DNA of 64,000 nucleotides from Confluentibacter lentus. Lineage in GTDB: Bacteria > Bacteroidota > Bacteroidia > Flavobacteriales > Flavobacteriaceae. Positions 28,719 through 37,900 of the stretch are shown one piece after another (the stretch's first letter is position 1; each line of letters begins with the position of its first letter). The notes under the pieces are model-generated. The model was not told the origin of the DNA, did not search any database, and worked only from the letters and a program-made list of their open reading frames with translations. The position numbers were made by a program, and so were the translations under genes. The stretch is taken from the NCBI RefSeq assembly GCF_002806995.1, contig NZ_NIHE01000002.1, positions 62,001 through 126,000 of the forward strand, in the 5' to 3' direction.

Positions 28719-29972
28719 ATGTGGTTTAATGTTCTCAAAAATACAGTTTTCCCGATAACTATCGGAATTGTTTTGGTACTTATTTCTTGTGGGAACACGG
28801 GAAAGACGGGAGACGGAATACCCAAGACCCAAAACCTAACACCAAAAACCCAAGACCCAAGACCCATAGCGGTAGGTGCCAATCAAACAGAAACATACAT
28901 ATCCTTACTTAAAGGAAAACGCATTGGAATTGTCGCAAATCCAACAAGTGTGATATTTAAAGCAAATATTAAAAACTATACACATTTAGTGGATTCATTA
29001 TTGGCATTAAAGATTAAAATTTCCAAAGTATTTTCTCCTGAACATGGGTTTCGGGGAACTGCAGATGCTGGCGAACTTATTAATGATAGTAAAGATGCCA
29101 AAACAGGATTATCGATTGTATCACTTCATGGCGAACACAGAAAACCAAAATTGGAAGACTTAGCAAATATTGATGTGATGGTTTTTGATTTGCAAGATGT
29201 TGGCGTTCGTTTTTACACCTATATCTCAACTTTACATTACGTTATGGAAGCCTGTGCAGAAGCCAAGATTCCATTGATTATCTTAGACCGACCCAACCCG
29301 AATGGCAGTTACATTGATGGTCCAACATTAGAAATAGAAAACCAAAGTTTTTTAGGAATGCACCCCATTCCGTTAGTTCATGGCATGACAATTGGTGAAT
29401 ATGCTAAAATGATTAATGGCGAAACATGGTTAAAAAATGGTGTGCAATGCCAAATGACCGTGATTCCTGTTAAAAATTACAACCACAGTATGCCATACAG
29501 TTTACCCATCAGACCTTCGCCGAACTTACCAAACGATCAATCCATAAGATTATACCCCAGTCTTGGTTTGTTTGAAGGCACGGATATTAATGCAGGAAGA
29601 GGTACCGAGTTTCAATTTCAGAGATATGGCGCTCCTTTTTTGGATAAAAAAGTGTTTAACTTTACTTATACGCCTGTTGAAAATTTTGGAGCTAAAAATC
29701 CGAAACACAAAGGCAAACTTTGTTATGGTGAAGATTTAAAAAACGACAAAACAACAAATCAAGTGAGTTTGAAATGGCTTATTAAAGCTTATAACAATGC
29801 CACCGATAAATCGAAAGTTTTTAATACTGCTAATTTCACAAAACATGCTGGCACAGATAAACTTCAAAAACAAATTGAAGCAGGTTTAACTGAAGAGCAA
29901 ATTAAAGCCACTTGGCAAAAAGGAATTGAAACCTTTAAAAACACACGTAAAAAATATTTAATTTATAAATAA
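28719..29972 (+). CDS. namZ: NamZ-type exo-beta-N-acetylmuramidase (DUF1343), lipoprotein
   Basis: 417 residues. Residues 1-24 are a lipoprotein signal with lipobox LISC (Cys24). After a ~26-residue linker the DUF1343 domain starts (SLLKGKRIGIVANPTSV); VMVFDLQDVGVRFYTYISTLHY and RPNPNGSYIDGP are typical. DUF1343 proteins such as Tannerella NamZ release N-acetylmuramic acid from the non-reducing end of peptidoglycan fragments, so a role in cell-wall recycling or scavenging is likely. The linker is encoded by a heptad repeat, and the signal region contains CCGATA-AC-TATCGG. The stop shares a base with the next gene's ATG (TAATG). Confidence 0.9.
   Translation: MWFNVLKNTVFPITIGIVLVLISCGNTGKTGDGIPKTQNLTPKTQDPRPIAVGANQTETYISLLKGKRIGIVANPTSVIFKANIKNYTHLVDSLLALKIKISKVFSPEHGFRGTADAGELINDSKDAKTGLSIVSLHGEHRKPKLEDLANIDVMVFDLQDVGVRFYTYISTLHYVMEACAEAKIPLIILDRPNPNGSYIDGPTLEIENQSFLGMHPIPLVHGMTIGEYAKMINGETWLKNGVQCQMTVIPVKNYNHSMPYSLPIRPSPNLPNDQSIRLYPSLGLFEGTDINAGRGTEFQFQRYGAPFLDKKVFNFTYTPVENFGAKNPKHKGKLCYGEDLKNDKTTNQVSLKWLIKAYNNATDKSKVFNTANFTKHAGTDKLQKQIEAGLTEEQIKATWQKGIETFKNTRKKYLIYK
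28806..28868 (+). repeat. Heptad repeat inside namZ (ACCCAAG type)
   Basis: Nine 7-bp units: ACGGGAG, ACGGAAT, ACCCAAG, ACCCAAA, ACCTAAC, ACCAAAA, ACCCAAG, ACCCAAG, ACCCATA. They are translated in frame as residues 30-50, giving a seven-residue echo (PKTQNLT, PKTQDPR) just after the lipid-modified Cys. Confidence 0.9.
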
Positions 29973-31048
29973 TGAAGCGAATTATTGCCTCTCTTATGCT
30001 ACTATTAACCTCGATGGGTTTTAGTCAGAATATTGAAAATCCAACACAGCAAAAAATAACCACGGCCAAGAAAAAGGCTAAGAAATTTTTAAAGAGCCAA
30101 CACATTCCTGGCATGGCGATTTCTGTGTCAAAAAATGGAGAGATTATTTGGTCGGAAGGATTTGGCTATGGCAAACGCAAACCAACTGTGCCTATAAACC
30201 CTAGTAAAACCTTATTTAGAATCGCCAGTATTTCCAAGACAATAACGGCAGTGATGCTTGCTAAATTGGCTGAAGATAAGCTAATTGATTTAGATACCAG
30301 CATATACAATTATTTACCAGATTACCCTAAAAAAGAATACGACTTTACGGCTAGGCAATTAGGTGGGCACTTAGCTGGTATTAGGCATACTACGGATGAT
30401 GAATTCAAATCAAATAAACGAATGACCATTACCGAGGGATTGGACATTTTTAAGAATGACCCGCTTTTATTTGAACCCTCAACCAGTTTTCATTACAACT
30501 CTTTGGGGTATGTATTGCTAAGTGAAGTGATGCAAAAAGCTGCCAAAAAAGAATTTTATGACATGGTAAGGGATTCTATTTTAATTCCTTTAAAAATGGA
30601 CAATACCACCATAGATGCCTCTAATGCCATCCCTCCAAACACTACTAATTTTTATAGAACAAAGCGCATTTTATCCAATCCTGTTGCCAACGAATATAAA
30701 ATAGCTGGCGGTGGTTTTTTATCCACTTCAGAAGATATCGTGAGGTTTGGTCATGAACTTATTTCGCCAACGCTTATTTCCAAAGAATCATTGGCACAAC
30801 TGGTAACCTCGCAACGATTAAAAAATGGTAACCTAACGGGTTATGGTATAGGATTTTCAGTAGAAAAAACAAAACAGAACACTCCAAGATACTATCACAC
30901 TGGAGGAGGAGTTGGCGCTTCAACCATATTAATGATTTTCCCTCAAGAAGATATTGTTATAACGGTGTTGACCAATAAATCTGGTGTTGATATGAAACCT
31001 TTTGGATTGGAATTGGAGGCGGTTTTTGTTGGTACTACTGAAAATTAA
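29972..31048 (+). CDS. Serine hydrolase, beta-lactamase / penicillin-binding fold
   Basis: 358 residues with a signal peptide (MKRIIASLMLLLTSMGFSQ). Active-site motifs of the class C beta-lactamase-like family are present: SISK (Ser86, Lys89), HYNS with the conserved Tyr-x-Asn near 169, and HTGG near the C-terminus. Such proteins act as D-Ala-D-Ala peptidases, esterases or amidases. Translational coupling to namZ supports a role in peptidoglycan breakdown or recycling in the periplasm. It is not necessarily an antibiotic-resistance enzyme. Confidence 0.9.
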   Translation: MKRIIASLMLLLTSMGFSQNIENPTQQKITTAKKKAKKFLKSQHIPGMAISVSKNGEIIWSEGFGYGKRKPTVPINPSKTLFRIASISKTITAVMLAKLAEDKLIDLDTSIYNYLPDYPKKEYDFTARQLGGHLAGIRHTTDDEFKSNKRMTITEGLDIFKNDPLLFEPSTSFHYNSLGYVLLSEVMQKAAKKEFYDMVRDSILIPLKMDNTTIDASNAIPPNTTNFYRTKRILSNPVANEYKIAGGGFLSTSEDIVRFGHELISPTLISKESLAQLVTSQRLKNGNLTGYGIGFSVEKTKQNTPRYYHTGGGVGASTILMIFPQEDIVITVLTNKSGVDMKPFGLELEAVFVGTTEN

Positions 31049-31071
31049 AATCTTATTTAAATCCAATATTC

Positions 31072-31175
31072 TGTCAGACTGAACGCAGTCGAAGTCAGTA
31101 AATAAAATTGTAGTTAAGTTAGCTTCTCGATACAAATTTGCTACGTTATACTTCGCAAATCCACTCGAAGTGACA
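31072..31175. repeat. REP-like elements: CGCAGTCGAAG copy B and CTTCTCGATACA copy 1
   Basis: 31072-31095 matches the element at 16216-16239 in inverse orientation. 31123-31175 begins CTTCTCGATACA and ends CACTCGAAGTGACA; the same two ends frame 31696-31739 and, inverted, 31771-31817. Confidence 0.65.
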
Positions 31176-31183
31176 ACATTTGT

Positions 31184-31678
31184 TTAAAGCTTAATCCGTC
31201 TTTTCATCTCCTCAACAATATTAAAAGCTGCTGGACAAATAGCCACATTTTTTAATGTGAGATTTGAAATTTGTTGAAACTTTTTCCTGTCCGTATGCGG
31301 AAATTCTTGGCAGGCTTTTGGTCGGACACTGTAAATGGAACAATAATTATCTGCTCCCAAAAAAGTACAGGGTACACTTTGCAACACATAATCATTGTCT
31401 TCATCAATGCGTAAATACTGATTGATGAATTGTTGTGGCTTTAGCTTAAAATGTTTGGCAATGCGTTCAATATCCTTATCCGTAAACAAAGGTCCCGTAG
31501 TTTTGCAGCAATTGGCACATTGCAAACAATCTGTTTTTCTAAACTCTGCTTCATGTAATTCTTCCATCACATAATCCAAATTCTTTGGCGGCTTGTTTTT
31601 TAGCTTCCCAAAGAATTTTTTGTTCTCGTTATGCTTATCTTTGGCAAGCTTTGGAAGATTATTGATGGTGTTTTGCAT
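31184..31678 (-). CDS. YkgJ-type cysteine-cluster protein
   Basis: 164 residues from the ATG at 31678; ten more codons upstream are open but fall into the repeat element, and the family begins near here. Eight Cys in the pattern C..C..CC (DCLQCANCCKTTG), then C in VPCTFLG, C in NYCSIY, C in KACQEFPH and C in AICPAAF indicate a Zn- or Fe-S-binding cluster (CxxCxxCC family). The function is unknown. The start context TATTTTTA-N4-ATG resembles that of the SprT-like and UbiA-like genes. Confidence 0.85.
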   Translation of the reverse strand: MQNTINNLPKLAKDKHNENKKFFGKLKNKPPKNLDYVMEELHEAEFRKTDCLQCANCCKTTGPLFTDKDIERIAKHFKLKPQQFINQYLRIDEDNDYVLQSVPCTFLGADNYCSIYSVRPKACQEFPHTDRKKFQQISNLTLKNVAICPAAFNIVEEMKRRIKL

Positions 31679-31695
31679 GGTGTAAAAATAATAAA

Positions 31696-31817
31696 GTTCT
31701 CGATACATCCCGATAAAAATCGGGACACTCGAACTGACAGGCTAACTAAAAACACCTTTAACAACTCAAATGTCACTTCGAGTGATTTTTGAAGTATGAG
31801 AAAATTGTATCGAGAAG
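31696..31817. repeat. REP-like elements: CTTCTCGATACA copies 2 and 3
   Basis: Copy 2 (31696-31739) has an internal hairpin, TCCCGAT-AAAA-ATCGGGA. Copy 3 (31771-31817) is inverted and ends in TGTATCGAGAAG. Together with copy 1 they bracket the YkgJ gene. Confidence 0.65.
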
Positions 31818-31831
31818 CAATAACGATAAAT

Positions 31832-32527
31832 ATGAAAGACTTATTTGGACGTGCTTTATTGGATTACCAAAACGGACATTATACCGAAGACCTCATTACG
31901 TCCACCAACATTTCTGAAGAAGATGAGTTGCCACTTCCCTATCTGTTTCGGGATTTTAAAGACATGCCCAAGCTGGAAAAAAAAGCCTTGCAATTGGCTA
32001 AAGGTTCTATTTTGGATGTGGGTTGTGGCGCAGGAAACCATAGTTTATATCTACAGAAAAAAGGCTTTGACGTTAAAGCGATTGATATTTCAAAAGGTGC
32101 TGTTGAAGTTTCTAAACTTCGAGGCCTTAACAATGTGGAAGTGAAAAGTCTTTTAGATGAAACAGAAACATTCGATACTATTTTGTTGTTGATGAATGGC
32201 ACAGGCATCTTTCAGGAACTTTCTCAAGTATCTAAATATCTAACCCATCTAAAAAGTCTGTTGAAACCAAACGGCCAGATTTTAATGGATTCTTCGGATA
32301 TTAAATACATGTACGAAGACGAGGATGGCGGTTTTTGGATGGATGCACACGCCAATTATTATGGTGAACTCGATTATTATTTAAGCTACAAAGGCGAAGA
32401 AGAAACCCCTATGAAATGGTTGTATTTGGATTTTGATACTTTAAAACTCGCTTGTGAGACTGTTGGTTTGAGATGTGAATTGGTTTTGGAAGGGAAACAT
32501 TTTGATTATTTGGCTAGGTTGGCATAA
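31832..32527 (+). CDS. Class I SAM-dependent methyltransferase
   Basis: 231 residues from the ATG at 31832. An in-frame start 36 bp earlier would translate the tail of a repeat element and is rejected. SAM motif I is ILDVGCGAGNHSLYL with the acidic residue of motif II in KAIDISKG; motif III is FDTILLLMNGTG. The substrate is not evident. Its 3' end overlaps the frameshifted DUF1287 gene (convergent) by 14 bp. Confidence 0.9.
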   Translation: MKDLFGRALLDYQNGHYTEDLITSTNISEEDELPLPYLFRDFKDMPKLEKKALQLAKGSILDVGCGAGNHSLYLQKKGFDVKAIDISKGAVEVSKLRGLNNVEVKSLLDETETFDTILLLMNGTGIFQELSQVSKYLTHLKSLLKPNGQILMDSSDIKYMYEDEDGGFWMDAHANYYGELDYYLSYKGEEETPMKWLYLDFDTLKLACETVGLRCELVLEGKHFDYLARLA

Positions 32528-33099
32528 ATCTAAAATGACCAATTATTTTAAACTTAAACAAACAATCTTCTAAAACTTGTCCACTACCAATATTGTGAAC
32601 AATCAAATATCTTTTTCCATCGCTTGATTTCCTATTGACTACAATGCCAATATGTGTTATGGCACCGCCAAGATTCCAACAAACTATATCTCCAGGCATA
32701 TAATCTTTTGAATCATTTGTTATTGGTTTAGTAGCCCCTTGGCGCTCAAAATAAGTCATCAAATTTGGAACACGTCTATGATCAATATTCTTATCTGTTG
32801 TTTTCAAACCCCATTTTTTTTGGATATATATTGAAATGAGCTTTCATATCTTCATGAACTTCTTTTTGTAAATCAATACCCAGTTTTCTATAAGCTCTAA
32901 TTATAACATCAGTGCAAACGCCCTTATCACTTGGAACATCTCCATTGGGATAATTAATTGAAAAATAACTTGGGTCGTAAACTACTTTATGTTTAGTTAA
33001 TTCTAAAGCAGCTTCAGAAAGGTTTAATTTTTGAATAACGTTTTGTGAAAAACAAAAACTAAAGCATAGAAATAAAATGATAAAGAATATCTTTTTCAT
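32514..33099 (-). pseudogene. DUF1287 (NlpC/P60-like) protein split by a frameshift
   Basis: Two frames make one protein. The N-terminal part (33099-32791) has a signal peptide and the likely catalytic Cys in DKGVCTDVIIRAYRKLGID. The C-terminal part (from about 32813) has PGDIVCWNLGGAITHIGIVV and IVHNIG with the His. They meet at an A8 run (complement of 32814-32821). With A7 the frame continues PKKWGLKTTDKNIDHRRVPN; with A8 it reads MGFENNR and stops. So this is a pseudogene, a sequencing error, or a slippage-controlled gene. The family resembles cell-wall amidases. Confidence 0.85.
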
Positions 33100-33143
33100 T
33101 TAAATATGAATTTCAATTGATGAGATTCACTCCTTCGCGGGAA

Positions 33144-34871
33144 TTAAAAATCAAATTTATAAGTCGCTCCAGCTAAAAACTGCATACTTTGTACTGGGAA
33201 ATTTTGCCAACGTTGATACCCTTGATTCGCTAAGTTATTGCCTTTAGCAAATACCGATAACTGGTCATTAATATGATACCCTAAATGCGCATTGGCATCA
33301 AAATAGCTATCTAAAGTTACTGTAAATGGTGAAGCCACAGTAATACCGTCATTTAAATATAGTTGGTCTTTACGTTCCCCAATGTAAAATAAATTAGCCC
33401 CTGCATACCATTTATCACTTATTTGGTAATCTAAAAACACAGAACCCTTAGTATCTGGCAAGTTCCAAGCTTCCGCTTGTGTATCAGACGAATAATCAAA
33501 ATATTCTAATTTTATTCCTAATGTGAAATTTCGGTTTACATCTACATTAATTTCACCCGCGATACTGTATGTTTTCACATCATCATATACAATTCCAAAT
33601 GAGTTTCCATACGAGTAATTCTGTAAATTATTAGAGGTTATTTCATTATTTCTAAATAAGGCTTTATCTCTATCGGAAATATATCTTCCACTAAAATTAT
33701 AACTCATATGACTGGACACTTTTCCTTTCAAACCAATAAATGCATTATATAATTGGTCGGTTGGCTGAATGAATAATGTTGGTGACACAAACGGATTTTC
33801 AGTAGCAAAACCATAATAGGAATTCTGGATTAAGTCACCTTGAATACCACCATACGCAATTAAAATATCATTCACCAATCGGTAGGTCGCCGTAACATTT
33901 GGATAGACAAAAATTTTGTTATCACCACCATGTGTATCATTTAAATAAAAAACCGAGGCTCCTAAATTAACGGTTAAATCATCTCGTTTCATTTCATAAG
34001 CAGATGATAATCCCACAAAAAAGTTTCCATATTTTAATTCTTCATCAATTTCGAAACTTCTATCAAAATTACCTCCTAAATAATCAAACTTTAAAACCGT
34101 AGCCAATTCTTCGTCACTATTAATAGGAATATCGGCTTTAACTTGAGCTGTAAATCTATTTTCCCTAGACTCTTGATTATCTCCAAAGTGTCTAAAAAAT
34201 ACATTGGCGGAATTTATATAGGTATCGTTAAAAGTAATATCACTGCCCAAATGCGCTCCAAAAAAGGAATGCCCCACACCAATTTGATCTGCTTCAGCTT
34301 CATCCAATTGAAATTCTGGCACACCATACCAATTATAAGTCTGCTGCTGAGCTCCAGCCTCCACATTCCATGTTAAATCCCTTAGGCGAGATCCATAATT
34401 TAAATTAAGTTTTGAATTAGAAAAGTTGTCATCAAGCAGTAAATTTTCAATACCGCCTTGTGACGAATGATGGCTTATATAACCACCAAAACTTTCCGTT
34501 CTGCTTAACGCATGACTCACATACACTTCACCCAAAATAGTCGTGTACGTGCCAACGCCGACCGTCGCATAATTATCAAATATTTTTTCTGGTGCTTTCT
34601 GTTCCACAACTGCCGCTTTTCCTTTGGCTGGTGTAAACGTTGATGCCACAGGAATTGAAAATATATTGTATTTTATTTCCTTTTTATTGGCAGTAACCTC
34701 ATCATCTAAATTAGGAATTTCTTTCACTTTAAAAGCATCAGAAATAGAAGGGGTATATGGTTTCACAACATCTATAACGCCTGTTCTTATAGTATCCCTA
34801 TCTTGAGAAAACACCACTGTTATATTTAAAGTTACCGCTAGTAATATGATATTTTTTATGTGCTTACGCAT
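33144..34871 (-). CDS. TonB-dependent-receptor-like outer membrane beta-barrel
   Basis: 575 residues. A signal peptide (ILLAVTLNITVVFSQ) is followed by an ordered region IDVVKPYTPSISDAFKVKEIP and then about 450 residues of alternating beta strands ending GATYKFDF, with the terminal Phe typical of outer-membrane barrels. No plug domain is visible at this length, so this is a barrel-only relative of TonB receptors. It lies 95 bp downstream of the TPR gene on the same strand, with a heptad repeat in between; such TPR plus barrel pairs recur in Flavobacteriaceae. The substrate is unknown. Confidence 0.85.
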   Translation of the reverse strand: MRKHIKNIILLAVTLNITVVFSQDRDTIRTGVIDVVKPYTPSISDAFKVKEIPNLDDEVTANKKEIKYNIFSIPVASTFTPAKGKAAVVEQKAPEKIFDNYATVGVGTYTTILGEVYVSHALSRTESFGGYISHHSSQGGIENLLLDDNFSNSKLNLNYGSRLRDLTWNVEAGAQQQTYNWYGVPEFQLDEAEADQIGVGHSFFGAHLGSDITFNDTYINSANVFFRHFGDNQESRENRFTAQVKADIPINSDEELATVLKFDYLGGNFDRSFEIDEELKYGNFFVGLSSAYEMKRDDLTVNLGASVFYLNDTHGGDNKIFVYPNVTATYRLVNDILIAYGGIQGDLIQNSYYGFATENPFVSPTLFIQPTDQLYNAFIGLKGKVSSHMSYNFSGRYISDRDKALFRNNEITSNNLQNYSYGNSFGIVYDDVKTYSIAGEINVDVNRNFTLGIKLEYFDYSSDTQAEAWNLPDTKGSVFLDYQISDKWYAGANLFYIGERKDQLYLNDGITVASPFTVTLDSYFDANAHLGYHINDQLSVFAKGNNLANQGYQRWQNFPVQSMQFLAGATYKFDF

Positions 34872-34878
34872 ATGTTTT

Positions 34879-34958
34879 GAATTACGATTTTTGATTTACG
34901 ATTTACAATTTTTGATTTACGATTGCCATTTCACGTTTCACATTTCACGATTCACGAC
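34879..34958. repeat. Heptad repeat (GATTTAC type) between the TPR and barrel genes
   Basis: Eleven consecutive 7-bp units: GAATTAC, GATTTTT, GATTTAC, GATTTAC, AATTTTT, GATTTAC, GATTGCC, ATTTCAC, GTTTCAC, ATTTCAC, GATTCAC, then GAC. The unit drifts from TTTAC to TTTCAC along the array. It ends 8 bp from the barrel start codon and fills most of the spacer inside this probable operon. Confidence 0.9.
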
Positions 34959-34966
34959 TAAAAAAA

Positions 34967-37900
34967 CTAATTGCCTTCTTCTGTTCTAACCGATGAATTT
35001 GTTTTAGATTCTTCAGCTTTAATTTTGGTTAATTCAGCTTTAGCTTCAGAAACCACATCGGTAAATTCCGGGAAATTCTGAATGACGCTTTCTAAAATAT
35101 AAGTGGCTTGGAACGCATCTTTTAAGGCATAAAAATTCTTAGCCATAAGCACCAACCCTTTGGCACTATAATATTTATATCCTGAAAAATCTTTAGCTAG
35201 CTTTTGAACGGCAGTATTTGATGCTTCAAACTTGCCTTCCTTGTTTTTAAAATAGGCGTTGTAATAAAGTGCTTCGGCAGCTGTTTCTCCCGTTGCTACT
35301 TCTTCCACTTTAGCAAAAGCTGTTTTAGCTCTAGCTTCATCATTCATTTTTATGGCAGAACGTGCAATAATAACATGGGCATCACTCTTGATTTTATTAT
35401 CAATTTTTGAATTCGCCAATACTTTCTCAGCATAAGCAATCGCATCAGTATATTTTTCCAATTGGTATTGCGCTTTCATTAAATTCGACTGTGCAAACAC
35501 GACGTTTTGAGGCAAACTGGCATCCTGCTCCAAACGTTTTAACAACGGAATAGCTGCATTCCAATTTTTTGCTTCCAAATAATGTTGGGACAAACGAGCC
35601 AACGCTTCTTCGGTAAATTCACTTTGTGATGTCTCCACGACGTACTTATAGTGTGGTGCGGCATTCTCGGTCAATCCTTGCTTATAATACATTTGAGCCA
35701 CATAAAAATGCGCTTGTAACGCATGTTGTCCGTTAGGGAATTGCGTTAAATACCCATTAAATTGTTTAATTGCTTTATCCGTGTTATTATCCAAATACTG
35801 TTTTTCGGCCGCCTCATAAGTCGCGTTATCTAAATCGGAGTCCGTCACATTCACAAAATCCAATGTTTTGGCCCAAGCAGCATATTCATCTACACGTCCC
35901 ATATCAATATAAATAAGTCTAGCCGTAGATACTGCCTGAACAGCTTCTGGAGTTCCAGCATAATCAGTTGCTACTTTTTTAAACTTCGTTAAAGCTTGTT
36001 CGTTGTTGCTACCGTTGTAATACACCAAGCCTTGACGCAATAATCCTTTTGGCACGAAGGAACTCATTCTATATTCACTTGCCAATCTGTCATACATGGC
36101 CATAGCTTTATCATTTTGATTCGCTTTTACATACGAATTACCCAACTCGTACATGGCATCATCACGAAGTTTAGACGTTGGATATTTTGAAATAAATTGT
36201 TCTAAATCTGATATTTTTTTGGAATCATTTCCTCCATAACCCGTACTAATGGCTTTTTGAAAAAACGGATAATCGGAATCTATTTCGTTTAATTTAATCG
36301 CATTATCATAAGCTTTAGCAGCATCATTATAATCGCTAGAAACAAAGTAGGTATCACCCAAACGTAGATAAGCATCGTTCAATCTTACTTTATCATCTTT
36401 TCTTTTATTGATGAATTGATTGAAATGTTGACTTGCTTGTGGATAATTTTTAAGTTTAAAATAAGTATAAGCCAGATTATAATCAATGTTGATATTTTCA
36501 GGCGTTGTTGAAGCTGATGATTGTTGCGCAAATTGTTTAAACCCAACCAAAGCATCATTATAATTATTTAAATTATAATCCGTTTCAGCTTTCCAAAAGG
36601 TGGCTCTAGCAGTGTAATTGTTATCTCTTTGTTCTTTCAAAGATCTATCAAAAAGCGATTTAGCCTCTAAATAGTTACCTTCATTATAAACTTCCAAACC
36701 TCTATAAAACGCTACTTTTTGCAAAGCTACTTTGTTTTCAAAACTATTTTTACCTTCTAAAAGTCTAAGGGCTTCTTTATAATTTTTAGACGTGATGTAA
36801 GAATCGATTAAAAGCGTCTCAATTTCTTCCTTGTAACTGGTTTTCGGATACTTGTTTAAATATTCCGCCAAAACTTGAGGCGCCGATTGGTATGGATTCC
36901 CGATTTCATAACTAATCTTAGCATAATTTAGCCAAGCATCTTCCTGAATCTTTAAATCGTATGTCATTTGCGATGCATTTCTAAACGCATTTAAAGCTTC
37001 TGGCTTTTTGCCAAGTTTAATATAGCTTTCACCCAAATGATAATAGGCGTTTTGAGCCGTAGCATCGTTTCCTCCAACTATTTTATTGAATTCTGAAATA
37101 GCATTTTCATAATCGCCTTGCTTGTAATGCGCATAGCCTAATTGGTAAAAATCAATATTGTTCCACTTGCCATTTTTGCCTTTATAAGCTTTTAAATATG
37201 GAAGAGCCGCAGCATAATCTTTTAAATTGAAATAACTTTCACCAATGATTTTTGAAAGTTCGGACACTTCACTTTCATCACCTTTAGCCAATTGCTCTTT
37301 GGCGAGTTTGATGGCTTCTTCAAATTTACCAAGTCTGAAGTTTAAATCCGCTTGATAATAAGACAGTTTTTCTTTGTAACGCTCTTGATCGGTTACTTGG
37401 TCAAAATACTGGTTTGCGGTTTCATAATCATTACCTTCATAAGCCATAAAACCAATATAATATTTAGCTTGGGAACCATATTCTTGGGAATTTTCAACCT
37501 TGGCCAAATATTGTTTAGCTTCTTTATATTGTTTAGCCGAAAAAGCGGAATACCCATAATTAAAATTGAATTTTTCCTTTTCTTTTCTACTTAAAGCATC
37601 TTCATCAACCTTCGCATACCATTTTAATGCATGCGGAAATTTTCCGTTCACGAAATAATAATCGGCTACATCTACAAAAGCTGTATTTCGCTTGGTACTT
37701 GTTGGATATTCTTCAACAAAATCCTCTACCAATCTATCGGCATTTTGTTGGTTCAACCGTACGGCACAATTGGCAATATAATAGGCGCAATCTGACTTTA
37801 AAACGTCTTCTTTAGCTGTTTTTTGAACGGTGCTAAATAAGGATTGTGAAGCTAAATATTGCTGATTGTTATATAACGTTAATGCTTTTTGAAAATCTAC

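Noticed and set aside
28685-28882. Open frame on the minus strand opposite the start of namZ (GLGSWVFGVRFWVLG)
   Set aside because: It is the reverse reading of the heptad repeat and overlaps two well-supported genes.
29972-31048. Antibiotic-resistance beta-lactamase
   Set aside because: The fold is shared with many peptidases and esterases; coupling to namZ points to cell-wall metabolism, and no resistance family is recognisable.
31796-31831. N-terminal extension of the methyltransferase
   Set aside because: The codons lie in the end of an inverted repeat element shared with non-coding copies.
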